Source: Balneolaceae bacterium
Lineage (GTDB): Bacteria > Bacteroidota > Rhodothermia > Balneolales > Balneolaceae
Reading direction: 5' to 3'
Assembly (NCBI GenBank): GCA_009711805.1
Contig: VEMX01000016.1
Location: 1 to 57,069 of the forward strand
Length of the DNA stretch: 57,069 nt
Position numbers and translations under genes: made by a program. Numbering within the stretch: position 1 is the stretch's first letter; each line of letters starts with the position of its first letter. This document shows positions 35,282 to 45,200 of the stretch, piece by piece. The notes under the pieces were generated by a model. The model did no database searches and was not told the origin of the DNA. It saw only the letters and a list, made by a program, of their open reading frames with translations.

Positions 35282-37006
35282 ATGATAAAAACGAAGTTTC
35301 TATTTTTAATTTTTCTGGGCTCTGTAGTCCCTCTATGCGCTTTCGGGCAAGGTGGAACAGATGATACTCAGAATTCCCTCTTGCCAGAGATTAACCCACA
35401 GGATATTGAGATCAGAAGCGAGTTTCGAGCTCGTTTTCCAGGGCTTAGGCGCCAACCAATACTGGGCTTTAATCCAAAACCCCGGGTGTTTCAGATAGAC
35501 CCCAACCGGATTCCTTTTATGGAATCTCGTGATGATGCTGTGGCGGCTATCTCCGTTTCCAGTTTAAGCAGGCCCGAACCGCCTGCTCGTAGTATTCTCT
35601 CCACGCCAGGCAGAAAAAGTTTGTATGCAAGAGCCGGTTATGGTTCTTTTGTAACTCCTGAATTCGAAGCCTATGGTTTTTTAACACTGGATGAGCAAAG
35701 CCTGATATCGGGAAATACAAGTCTTCGGGCATCAGATGGTCACCTTAATGGACAGGATAGCGGGTTCAGAGATGTTGAACTGAATGCCACTTATATCAGG
35801 AAAATGAAAAAGGACTTAAAATTGTCGGTAGATGTAGGAGGCTTCAGTACGTTTAATCATCTCTTTAAACTGGAAAGTCCCTTTCTTCAAAATAGCATAG
35901 GTAAAACCCCTGAAAAACTAAACTTAGGATTTGGAACCGAAGTTAGGTTAGAGCAGATTACCAATGCGCTTGAGGGTTGGAGCGCTTCTGTAGGCGGAAA
36001 CTTGTTTGGAAGTGATTTTGAGGCAGGGAATTCAACCTATTCAGGAAAGCAAAATGAGCTAACCTATCGCACCTCATTATCGAAATACTGGGCAGGCAAG
36101 CGGATGTATGAGACATTCAATATCTCAGGAAGCCTGGACGGAGGAACATATGACGTCTCTGGCAGCAGCAGTCAACAATGGGTAGATGCCAAAGCTTCTG
36201 CAGAATATAGACGATTATTTAACTTTAGTACTCATCTACGGGCCAAGGCTGGTGTGGAATATGTGTCTGACCCGTTTTCAAACAAAGTATATATTGTTCC
36301 GGAAATTGAGTTAAAACATAATCTTAAGGATGCTATTATTGTTTCAGGAAATGTATATGCACGTCCCCAAATTCAATCCGTACAGGCTCATAATCAATAC
36401 AATAGGTTTTTGAACAACCAACTGCAGCTGCAACATTCATACGCTATTGGTGCCCGGGCAGAAGTGGGGTTCCAGCCTATGAAGGGGAATAGGATTTTTG
36501 GCGGTATCAGCTATGAACATACAAGAGATTATGCCTATTACCAGCGAAACAAGCAGACTGTTGGCGGTACATCCATGAATGAGTTTTATGGAGTTAATTA
36601 TGGTGATGTTGACATCATCGAATTATTTGTAGGTATCACCCAGCAGCTGATTCCGGAAAAATTCTGGTTCGATGCCCGCCTATATGGACGAAACCCAAAC
36701 CTGAATGGAGGAGGAGACATCCCTTATGAAGAGCGGTTGGGACTGAATGGCTCCATGTCTTATAAACCGGTTCAAAAACTTACGGTGAATTCCTGGACTG
36801 AATACACAGGTAAAAGAGAAGACCCGGCTTCTGGCGGTGATTTAGGCGCATATATGTTGGTGAACGGAGGGGCAGAGTATCAAATTACAGATCGGTTTGG
36901 AGCTTATATAAAGGTGCTCAATATATTAGGGCAGAAGTATGAAAGATGGGATGGATATGAAGAGCGTCCATTCCAGGTATTTGGAGGGTTAACGGTAAAA
37001 CTATAG
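35282..37006 (+). CDS. outer-membrane beta-barrel protein
   Basis: A 574-residue secreted protein with signal peptide (MIKTKFLFLIFLGSVVPLCAFG). A Pro/Arg-rich region of ~90 residues follows, then many alternating amphipathic strands ending in aromatic residues, finishing with RPFQVFGGLTVKL, a barrel-type C-terminus ending in a hydrophobic residue. It resembles TonB-receptor barrels without plug or carboxypeptidase-like domain. It is the first gene of a tight operon with HU-like, SPOR and ExbB-ExbD-TonB genes (4 bp gap to the next), suggesting a partner of that system in the outer membrane. Confidence 0.7.
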   Translation: MIKTKFLFLIFLGSVVPLCAFGQGGTDDTQNSLLPEINPQDIEIRSEFRARFPGLRRQPILGFNPKPRVFQIDPNRIPFMESRDDAVAAISVSSLSRPEPPARSILSTPGRKSLYARAGYGSFVTPEFEAYGFLTLDEQSLISGNTSLRASDGHLNGQDSGFRDVELNATYIRKMKKDLKLSVDVGGFSTFNHLFKLESPFLQNSIGKTPEKLNLGFGTEVRLEQITNALEGWSASVGGNLFGSDFEAGNSTYSGKQNELTYRTSLSKYWAGKRMYETFNISGSLDGGTYDVSGSSSQQWVDAKASAEYRRLFNFSTHLRAKAGVEYVSDPFSNKVYIVPEIELKHNLKDAIIVSGNVYARPQIQSVQAHNQYNRFLNNQLQLQHSYAIGARAEVGFQPMKGNRIFGGISYEHTRDYAYYQRNKQTVGGTSMNEFYGVNYGDVDIIELFVGITQQLIPEKFWFDARLYGRNPNLNGGGDIPYEERLGLNGSMSYKPVQKLTVNSWTEYTGKREDPASGGDLGAYMLVNGGAEYQITDRFGAYIKVLNILGQKYERWDGYEERPFQVFGGLTVKL

Positions 37007-37010
37007 AGGT

Positions 37011-37208
37011 ATGACAAAAGAATTTTTAGAGACATTTGGGATTGTGATACGGGATCAGATTATTATGAAAAATTCGGTTGAGGTACGAGGTTTGGGTAAT
37101 TTTAAGCCCATACACCTCAGCCAACAGCAAGAGAAAAGAGCGGATGGTACCAATGTTATGACTCCGCCCAAAGACGCTATTGAATTTGAAGCGGTTAAAA
37201 AGGGGTAG
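37011..37208 (+). CDS. short HU/IHF-family DNA-binding protein
   Basis: A 65-residue protein, shorter than the usual ~90 of HU. It keeps the HU signature (MKNSVEVRGLGNFKPIHL, then GTNVMTPPKDAIEFEAVK), where GLGNF corresponds to GFGxF and the PPK motif ends the beta-arm. The N-terminal helical region is shortened to about 20 residues (MTKEFLETFGIVIRDQI). It lies four bases after the barrel gene and two bases before another gene with an HU-like N-terminus. A direct DNA role is likely but not certain in this context. Confidence 0.72.
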   Translation: MTKEFLETFGIVIRDQIIMKNSVEVRGLGNFKPIHLSQQQEKRADGTNVMTPPKDAIEFEAVKKG

Positions 37209-37210
37209 TT

Positions 37211-38773
37211 ATGTATATAGATCACGAAAAACTTGTTGAGTTGCTTTCAGAAGCTTCCGGCATAGAAAAAGAAAAAATAGAGAAACAGCTTAAAGAGCTG
37301 GTAGGTGAGATTCATGAGGCCATAGATGAAGGCGAGGCTTACGAAGTAGATGGTTTCGGTATCTTTAGTCAAATTGGTGAAAACCTGGTTTTTATGCCAA
37401 ATAAAGACCTGGAAACCGAGATCAACTATAAATATGTAGGGATGGAGCCGATTGAAGTAGAGGATACTTCAACAGCTGCAAAAGAAACCGCCGGTGAAGA
37501 AGATGAATATGAAGATCCATTTGGGATAATTGGGGAAAGCCCGGAAGAAGAGACGCCGCTGAGTACGGAGTTGGCTGAAGAAGATAAGAAAGAAACGAAA
37601 TCCGTTGAAGAAATAGCCGATGCCCAGGAAGAGGAAGACCAAATTGCAGCCGATACGGAAGAAGAGGCCGAGGCTAAAGAAAAACCTGGTTCCGATAAGT
37701 GGGGAATTGACTCATACCAGGATGATACCTCGGAAGATGTGTTTTCAGGTTTACTCGGGGATACGCCGGATGATATTTTGGAAGAAGACGATTTAGTATC
37801 AGAGGAAGCGGAAAGTGAAGGCACGGAATCCGAACAAGAAAAAGAAAGTAAGGTCCCCGATTCAGACCTTGCCGCCGAAGAAGAAGACGAGAAAATTGAA
37901 CCAGAACCGGAAGATCCTTTTGCAGAGCTGGCAACGGATGAAGATGATGCTGAAGGCGAAGGCAAAAAGGAAGAGACAGAGCAGGATGAGGTTGTGCCGG
38001 TAATCACGAACCTATCATCGAAGAAAGAGCCGAAGAAAAAAGAAACAAAAGAAAAAAAGACGGATAGAAAGCAGAGGAAGGCGCCCAAAAAAGAAAAACA
38101 AGAAAAGAAGCAAGCCTCTCCTGCACTATTGGTGGCAGTTATAATCCTGGTTCTTTTTGGAGGGGCAGCCGCACTCGGCTACTTTGGTATTGTGCACATA
38201 CCGGGTATTACCCCGGAAACAACAACAACTGCCCAGTCACAGCCGGCCCGGCAAAGTCCGGAAGCTCAGGCCTCAACTCCTGTGGCAGAAGAGGCAAACA
38301 ACCAGGAAGCGGAATCGCAGCAAGCAGAAGAAGAGAAACCGCCCGTGCAGGATGAAACTGCTGAAGAAGGAATTAACAACCAAAACCCGCCAGAACAAGA
38401 TGCGGCTATGGGCGAAGATCAACCCAGTGAAGAACACCCTCAACAACAGTCAACGATTGAAACAAAGATGGCCGATGTAGTACCTGAAGGCCAAACCAAA
38501 TATGGCTTAAGAGGAGAACCCGTTCAGGCAGCCAATAATGGTTATACCATTGTTCTGTTTTCTTTAAGCAACGAAGAAAATGCAAACGCAAAGTATCAGG
38601 AGCTCAAAGAAATGGGATACAGGGCAATACTTGATGCCCGGCCATCGTCTCAATATGGAACTCTTTGGCGTATCAGTATCGGGCAGTTTCAAACAATTAC
38701 CGATGCAGCTATAGCCTCCGATGAACTGGGCGAACCTTACGCATCCAATTACTTTATAACAGAAATTAATTAA
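37211..38773 (+). CDS. HU-like / SPOR-domain membrane protein with acidic linker
   Basis: A 520-residue protein in four parts. Residues ~1-80 are HU-like (LVELLSEASGIEKEKIEKQL, EVDGFGIFSQIGENLVFMP). A very acidic low-complexity region runs to ~270, then a Lys-rich stretch (KKEPKKKETKEKKTDRK) before one transmembrane helix at about 299-320 (PALLVAVIILVLFGGAAALG). A Gln/Glu/Pro linker and a C-terminal SPOR domain (about 437-520; GYTIVLFSL, RISIGQFQTITDA) follow. SPOR domains bind denuded septal peptidoglycan, so the protein should sit at the divisome with its SPOR end in the periplasm and the HU-like end inside. Confidence 0.82.
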   Translation: MYIDHEKLVELLSEASGIEKEKIEKQLKELVGEIHEAIDEGEAYEVDGFGIFSQIGENLVFMPNKDLETEINYKYVGMEPIEVEDTSTAAKETAGEEDEYEDPFGIIGESPEEETPLSTELAEEDKKETKSVEEIADAQEEEDQIAADTEEEAEAKEKPGSDKWGIDSYQDDTSEDVFSGLLGDTPDDILEEDDLVSEEAESEGTESEQEKESKVPDSDLAAEEEDEKIEPEPEDPFAELATDEDDAEGEGKKEETEQDEVVPVITNLSSKKEPKKKETKEKKTDRKQRKAPKKEKQEKKQASPALLVAVIILVLFGGAAALGYFGIVHIPGITPETTTTAQSQPARQSPEAQASTPVAEEANNQEAESQQAEEEKPPVQDETAEEGINNQNPPEQDAAMGEDQPSEEHPQQQSTIETKMADVVPEGQTKYGLRGEPVQAANNGYTIVLFSLSNEENANAKYQELKEMGYRAILDARPSSQYGTLWRISIGQFQTITDAAIASDELGEPYASNYFITEIN

Positions 38774-38791
38774 CATAAATACATCATCTAC

Positions 38792-39505
38792 ATGATCCAA
38801 TTGCTGATATTTCTGCAGGAAACAACTGCAGCAACCGACTCACTTGCCCTTGCCATGCAAGGTGAAAGCACTACTTTTTTTGATCTTCTGGTGGAAGGAG
38901 GGATTTTGATGATCCCCATATTCGTTCTCTTTGCCATAGCCATCTATGTTATTGTTGAACGATGGAGTGCATTAAATCGCTCACATGTAGAACCCCAGCA
39001 ATTTTTACACAGGATTGAGGGGCTGCTCAAATCGGGTAAAAACGGCCAGCGCAATGCCATGGATTACTGCGATGAATTTGATAAACCTATTGCCCGTATT
39101 ATAAAAAGCGGAATTAAAAGACTGGGACGTCCCATCCGCGATATTGAAGACGCTATCGACAATGCCGGGAAGAAGGAGATTTTCTTTCTCGAAAAAAGAA
39201 TGAACTGGTTGGCAACTATTGCAGGTGTAGCACCATTGCTTGGCTTTACCGGAACGGTGACAGGGATGATCGAGGCTTTTATGGACATCCAGTCTATGCA
39301 GGGAAGTGTAAATCCAAGTGAGTTGGCAGGAGGTATTTGGGAGGCCTTAATTACGACTGCTGCCGGACTAATCGTTGGATTGATAGCCTTTGGATTCTAC
39401 AACTTCCTGCTGGGTAAAATAAACCGGTCTATTTTTGAATTGGAAAATGCATCAGCCGACTTCCTGGATTTGCTGCAGTCGCCGGTTCCTAAAAAGGGGG
39501 AATAA
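38792..39505 (+). CDS. MotA/TolQ/ExbB proton channel family protein
   Basis: A 237-residue inner-membrane protein with three helices: about 31-52 (GGILMIPIFVLFAIAIYVIVE), 131-160 and 180-205. The ExbB/TolQ family core is LATIAGVAPLLGFTGTVTGMI followed by GGIWEALITTAAGLIVGLIAF. With the next two genes (ExbD/TolR and TonB/TolA-like) it forms a proton-driven energy transducer. Because the operon carries SPOR and barrel genes and no Pal or TolB, it could serve either the outer-membrane receptor role or the cell-constriction role. Confidence 0.9.
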   Translation: MIQLLIFLQETTAATDSLALAMQGESTTFFDLLVEGGILMIPIFVLFAIAIYVIVERWSALNRSHVEPQQFLHRIEGLLKSGKNGQRNAMDYCDEFDKPIARIIKSGIKRLGRPIRDIEDAIDNAGKKEIFFLEKRMNWLATIAGVAPLLGFTGTVTGMIEAFMDIQSMQGSVNPSELAGGIWEALITTAAGLIVGLIAFGFYNFLLGKINRSIFELENASADFLDLLQSPVPKKGE

Positions 39506-39508
39506 AAT

Positions 39509-39931
39509 ATGAGCATGGATTTTAGAAAAGGAGACAAAAGTTTAAAGCCGTTATCTCTGTTTTCACAGTCATCGTTGACGGATATTGTATTGCTGTTGCT
39601 CATTTTCTTTCTGCTCACCTCGTCGTTCGTAACTAACTTCGGGATACAGGTAACAGTCCCCAAAGCAGAAAGCAGTGCAACGGTGAAACCACAGTATGTA
39701 TCGGTAGCGGTTACCAAAGAGGGAACGTACTATGTGGACGGAGATATGACGGCCCGGGGATCGCTTGCTTCGGCCATACGAACAGCAGTAAATAATAAGA
39801 AGGCGAATGGCCCCGTTTCAATTGTGCTTAGAGCTGATAAAGACGCTATAGTGGATGATGCTGTGCGAGTAATGAATATTGGCAAGAGTCTCGAATTAAA
39901 AGTACTTATGGCAACCGAACAAGGTTCCTGA
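39509..39931 (+). CDS. ExbD/TolR-type biopolymer transport protein
   Basis: A 140-residue protein with one helix at about 23-43 (LTDIVLLLLIFFLLTSSFV) carrying the conserved Asp in SLTDIVLLLL, thought to carry protons, and a periplasmic domain ending in VDDAVRVMNIGKSLELKVLMAT. The start at 39509 is three bases after the ExbB stop. The conserved LTxxSFV and Asp identify the ExbD/TolR fold; subtype cannot be decided from the sequence. Confidence 0.88.
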   Translation: MSMDFRKGDKSLKPLSLFSQSSLTDIVLLLLIFFLLTSSFVTNFGIQVTVPKAESSATVKPQYVSVAVTKEGTYYVDGDMTARGSLASAIRTAVNNKKANGPVSIVLRADKDAIVDDAVRVMNIGKSLELKVLMATEQGS

Positions 39932-39935
39932 TCCA

Positions 39936-40757
39936 ATGAGTAAACAAAACTTCACAAAAGATGATAGCCTGGCACTTACGGTCACCCTGACGGTGAATAT
40001 ACTGTTTCTGTTATTTTCACTCTGGTTTACCATTGATATGGGGCAAAATCTGCGTCCCGCTTTCCTGGAAGTTGAATTCGGGGAATTCCAGTCCGGAAAG
40101 CCTGCAGAGTTTTCGGAAGTGAAGGACGAACAAGTTGCTAAACGCCCCAACCCATCTGAAGTAGAACCTGAGGAGCCCAAAGAAGAAGCCCCGGTTCCTG
40201 AAGAAGAACCTCAGAAAGCTGCAGAGGATAATACCAAACCTGTAGATCTCCCCGATGAACAAGAGGAAGTAGAAGAGGATCCTGTTGAAACTACTGAAAC
40301 AGAAAAAGTGGATCCGACTAAGGAGAATACTGAAGAGGCTAAAAAGGAAGTTGAAATACCTCCGGTAGCCGAAAAGGAAGAAACAACAGAAGAAGGAGCT
40401 AAAGAAAGCGGTGACCAGGAAGGAGCTGTTGGCGATAAGGATGCCGACCAGGGAACAGGGAACCAAGAGGATAAAACATCCCCCTATGAGTTGAAATGGG
40501 ATGGAGAAATTGACCGCGCCCCCATGGTTCAGCCACTTCCAAAGAACACGGCCAATATGGAAGGGGTTATCACTGTGCGTTTTGAAGTACGCCCCGATGG
40601 CAGCGTAGGACGAGTTATACCCCTGAAAAAAATGAACCCCGAATTGGAACGAGAAGTGATGAGTACATTGAGATCATGGAGATTTTCCCGTTTACCCAGC
40701 GGAGTGCCCCAGCAAGCTCAGTGGGGAACCATAACGTTCCGTTTTGTATTTGACTAA
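39936..40757 (+). CDS. TonB/TolA-type energy transducer
   Basis: A 273-residue protein with one N-terminal helix (LALTVTLTVNILFLLFSLWF, ~13-32), a long Glu/Pro/Lys-rich linker of ~150 residues that spans the periplasm, and a C-terminal TonB-like domain (about 190-273; MEGVITVRFEVRPDGSVGRV, MSTLRSWRFSRLP, WGTITFRFVFD). The linker is unusually acidic compared with the classical Pro-Lys linker of TonB. It starts four bases after the ExbD gene, completing the ExbB-ExbD-TonB triad. Confidence 0.85.
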   Translation: MSKQNFTKDDSLALTVTLTVNILFLLFSLWFTIDMGQNLRPAFLEVEFGEFQSGKPAEFSEVKDEQVAKRPNPSEVEPEEPKEEAPVPEEEPQKAAEDNTKPVDLPDEQEEVEEDPVETTETEKVDPTKENTEEAKKEVEIPPVAEKEETTEEGAKESGDQEGAVGDKDADQGTGNQEDKTSPYELKWDGEIDRAPMVQPLPKNTANMEGVITVRFEVRPDGSVGRVIPLKKMNPELEREVMSTLRSWRFSRLPSGVPQQAQWGTITFRFVFD

Positions 40758-40789
40758 ACCAATGATTTTATAATTGAAAAAACAGATCT

Positions 40790-42199
40790 ATGTCAACATT
40801 AAAATTGAAAAATTATAGCCTGCTTCTTGTATTAATTATTCCATTTCTGACTCTCTCCTGTAAGAAAAGCTCAACAGGCCCCGACAACGAACAGGGACCG
40901 TATTTTAATGTAAATCAGTGGATGAATGTGAATATGGATTTCTATTATTTTTGGAATGATGAGGTACCGGAGGAAGTGGACGGAACTATTTTACCCCAAA
41001 CATATTTCAATAGCATGCTCAATTCTGAGGATGAGTTTTCTTTTATGTCGGATGATGCAGAAGCACTACTTAATGATTTACAAGGCTCTTCCTTCTCGGC
41101 TGGTTTTTCGGCAGCTTTTGGGGCGTTTAGTGGTACCGATGATATCTTTATAATTGTTGAATATGTATACCCGGGTACACCTGCCGATGAAGCCGGATTT
41201 AAACGAGGGGATATTATATTAGCCATTAACGGGCAACGCCTGAACCGGGATAATTATGTGGATCTCTATTACCAGGAATCGGATGCCACCTATCTTCTCG
41301 GAGCCTATGATGCTGAATCAGATGCCATATCAGAAACGGATTCAACGGTTATGGTCTCAAAAAGTCAGCTTGTGCTAAATCCGGTGGTGCATACATCGGT
41401 TATTGAAAAAGGAAACAGCAAAATCGGCTATATGTTTTATGCGAAATTCCTTAATGGTGCTAATGACAGCTTTATTGAGGTTGTAGATCAGACGTTGGAA
41501 GATTTTCAGTCCCAGGGAGTAAACGAGCTTATTATAGACCTAAGATATAACGGGGGAGGGACTATCGCTTCTGCCGTTAATATAGCAAACTCTATTGCCC
41601 CGGTTTCGACCACAGCGAACGAAGATATATTTGTGAAATATCAATACAACAGTGCTCTTCATAATAAATTATTGGAGGAGGAAGGGGCTGATTCTCCCAA
41701 CCTGGTTCTTCGTTTTTCTGAAGATCCGGTAAACCTGGGCCTGGATCGTGTATTTTTTCTAACCACCTCCGGATCGGCCTCGGCCAGTGAGCTTCTAATT
41801 AATGGCCTGGCTCCCTATATGGATGTGGTAACTGTAGGCACCCCCACCTTTGGCAAGTTCTATGGCTCGTTTGTGTTAACCGGCCAAAGCGTCACCCCAT
41901 CCCATTCCTATGCTATAGTGCCCGTGGTTCTGAAGTATGCCAATGCCAATGGAGTTACCGATTTCCGCGATGGCCTTGCTCCCGATTACGAGGTGCAAGA
42001 AGATATTGTACAGGCGGTAGCTCTCGGTGATACTACCGATCCCATGATCGGGAAGGTACTCGAAATTGTCACAGGTGATCAGACCGCAAAAACCGTTCGC
42101 CGAACTCTGCCCTATAGACTATTGGATGATCCTGTTGAGCTGAAAAAAGGAAATATATTTAAAGTGAAAAAACCGCGAAGCAAGCCCAGCAAGTTTTAA
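40790..42199 (+). CDS. S41-family peptidase lipoprotein with PDZ domain
   Basis: A 469-residue protein with signal MSTLKLKNYSLLLVLIIPFLTLSC and lipobox Cys24. A PDZ domain lies at about 105-155 (YPGTPADEAGFKRGDIILAING). The S41 core has ELIIDLRYNGGGTIASAVNI, the serine motif TSGSASASELL (Ser in 327-333) and GKFYG with Lys356, the expected Ser/Lys dyad spacing. It is a C-terminal-processing-type protease of the envelope. It follows the TonB gene by 32 bp and probably belongs to the same transcript. Confidence 0.88.
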   Translation: MSTLKLKNYSLLLVLIIPFLTLSCKKSSTGPDNEQGPYFNVNQWMNVNMDFYYFWNDEVPEEVDGTILPQTYFNSMLNSEDEFSFMSDDAEALLNDLQGSSFSAGFSAAFGAFSGTDDIFIIVEYVYPGTPADEAGFKRGDIILAINGQRLNRDNYVDLYYQESDATYLLGAYDAESDAISETDSTVMVSKSQLVLNPVVHTSVIEKGNSKIGYMFYAKFLNGANDSFIEVVDQTLEDFQSQGVNELIIDLRYNGGGTIASAVNIANSIAPVSTTANEDIFVKYQYNSALHNKLLEEEGADSPNLVLRFSEDPVNLGLDRVFFLTTSGSASASELLINGLAPYMDVVTVGTPTFGKFYGSFVLTGQSVTPSHSYAIVPVVLKYANANGVTDFRDGLAPDYEVQEDIVQAVALGDTTDPMIGKVLEIVTGDQTAKTVRRTLPYRLLDDPVELKKGNIFKVKKPRSKPSKF

Positions 42200-42296
42200 A
42201 CCAAATTACATCTTTTTGTAGAACTCTTAGTTCCTGTTGACTACATTCGCTTAACTACGTTAAGTGAAAAAGAACTAACTAAGGAATCGAGGTTTT

Positions 42297-45200
42297 ATGG
42301 AAACAATAAAAAAAGCGGGACTGCTCTTCATTCTCCTGCTCACTGCTTCTGTGTTCACCGAAGCAAAAGCTCAGATATTTGGCCATGGGGAGGAAACATC
42401 CTCACCGGCCTATGAAGCCAGTACACTAAAAGACTTGAACTATAGAAATATCGGCCCTTTTCGTGGCGGCCGCTCAGTTGCTGTAGCAGGTCACGATGCA
42501 AAACCCTACACATTTTATACTGGTTTTGCCGGTGGGGGAGTATACAAGACAACCGATGGAGGAAACTCCTGGGCCAATATCTCCGATGAATATTTTAAAA
42601 CGGGTTCAGTAGGCGCCATTACCGTAGCGCCGTCCGATCCCAATGTAATTTATGCGGGAATGGGAGAAACGGATATTCGCGGAAACATGTCGGGTGGAGA
42701 CGGAATGTACCGCTCTACTGATGCCGGAAAAAGTTGGGAATACCTTGGATTGGGGCAAAGTCAGTTTATTGGAGATATAGAAGTGCATCCTGAAAACCCG
42801 GATGTTGTTTGGGTAGCAGCTATGGGACAACTCTTTGGCACGGACGGTAATCCTGAACGGGGAGTATTTAAATCCACCGACGGGGGAAAGACCTGGAATA
42901 AAGTGCTGTATCGTGATGAGAAAACCGGAGCGGTTGATATAGCAGTAGACCCCAATAATCCCCGAATTCTTTTTGCTGCTTTATGGGAAGCCTACCGAAA
43001 TCCCTGGCAAATGAGTAGCGGCGGCGATGGCAGCGGTCTGTTCAGAAGTAAAGACGGCGGTGAGACATGGGAAGAAATATCTCAAAACCCAGGCATGCCC
43101 AAAGGGTTACTGGGTAAAATTGGCGTTTCTGTTTCGCCGGTAAACTCAAACCGGGTATACGCTATTGTAGAAAACCTAAATGGAGGGCTGTTTCGCTCCG
43201 AAGATGGAGGAGATGGCTGGAGCCGGGTAAACACCAACCGCAATATCCGCCAGCGCGCCTGGTACTATACCAAAGTGATTGCAGATTCCCAGAACGAGGA
43301 TGGCGTATATGTACTGAATGTTGGTTTCTACCATTCGTCTGACGCCGGAAAATCCTTTAGAAGAATTGGAACCCCTCACGGCGATCATCACGATTTATGG
43401 ATTGATCCCGACAATAACCAACGTATGATTATTGGCGATGACGGAGGCGGTCAGGTAACTTATAACGGAGGAGAATCCTGGTCTTCCTATCATACTTCTG
43501 CGACCGCTCAAATTTACCAGGTTACAACCGACAACCAATTTCCCTATATGATATATGGGGCACAGCAGGACAACAGTACTTTTGCTATTAAAAGCAGAAC
43601 TTCAGGCTTTGGTATTGATGAAAGTGATTGGTGGCCGGTAGCTGGCGGAGAAAGCGGATACATAGCTCCCGACCCGGATGAGCCGAGTGTTTCTTATGGA
43701 GGAAGTTATGGCGGTTATCTCAATCGTTATGACAGTGAGCTGGGTCTTAGTGACCGCATTGATGTTTGGCCTGACAATCCCATGGGAGCCGGCGCTGAAA
43801 ACCTGAAATATCGATTCCAGTGGACATTCCCAATCTATATATCACCCCATAACTCAGATGTGATGTATGCGACTTCGCAGTATGTACACCGCACTACAGA
43901 CGAGGGAATGAGCTGGGAGGTCATAAGTGATGATCTTACCAGGAACGATAAATCCAAGCAGGTAGAGTCCGGCGGCCCTATCACCAAAGATGATACCTCG
44001 GTAGAGTATTACAATACGATATTTTCATTTATAGAATCTCCGGTTGAGCCTGGAATCCTCTGGGCGGGTTCCGATGGCGGTCTGATCCATATAAGCCGGG
44101 ATAACGGTGATACATGGGAGGAAGTGACGCCCGAAGACATGCCCGAAGCTATGATCAGTATTATTGATGCTTCCTACTTTGATGGGGGAACAGCCTATGT
44201 GGCAGCCAACCGGTATAAGTTTAACGACTTCCAGCCCATGCTGTACAAAACGACAGATTACGGCCGCAGCTGGAGCCGAATCAACGATGGTATTCCTGAT
44301 ATGGATTTCACCAGGGCAATACGGGAAGATCCAAACCGCGAAGGCTTACTCTATGCGGGAACCGAAACAGGGGTTTATGTTTCTTTTAATGCCGGGGAAA
44401 ACTGGCAGCCGCTTCAGCTGAATCTACCACCCGTTGCAGTAACCGACTTAGCCGTGCATAAGCGGGAAAAAGACTTGGTGGTAGCAACCCAGGGACGTTC
44501 GTTTTGGGTATTGGATGACTTGCCGGTGCTCCATCAACTGAACGATGATATTGCCGGTAGTAATCATCTGTTTAATCCAGAGCATGTATATCTGTTTGGA
44601 AGAGGGGGAGGAACTCCACCGCCAGGCTCTACCATTGGGCAGAACCCGGAACCGGGAGTAGTGGTATTTTATAACCTCAGTGAAGATGTAGACCAGGAAG
44701 TGCTCCTAAACTTTTATGAAAGTGACGGGGACCTGATTAAGTCATACTCCAGTAAGGAAGATGAGGAAGGGCAGCCTGTTAAAGAAGAAACCGATTTCTA
44801 CCAGGAAGAAGAAGTCCGTCCTTCGTCAGTACTTTCAGACAAAGCCGGGCTGAACAAATTTTCCTGGGATATGGAGTACCCCGGCGTAACCGATCTTAAT
44901 GGCCGTCAGATTTTATGGGCGGGCAACACCCGGGGACCCGAAGCTGTACCTGGCACCTATACCGTTAAACTATATATCGGTGATGAGGAAGCAGGTAGCC
45001 GGGAGTTTGAAGTACTCAAAGATCCAAGACTCACAGAGGTGACACAGGAAGACCTGGAAGAGCAGTTTAACCTGGTACAAACCATTAATGCTAAGCTGGA
45101 TACCACGCATAAAGCGATTAACCATATCCGGAAGTTGAGATCAGAAATCAATGAGTTGATGGAAGAAAGCGGTGATAATGAAGAAGCCAGGGAGCTGGCT

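Noticed and set aside
37426-38088. Ser-rich 220-codon frame antisense to the acidic linker
   Set aside because: It is the mirror image of Glu codons in the SPOR protein gene and has no start context.
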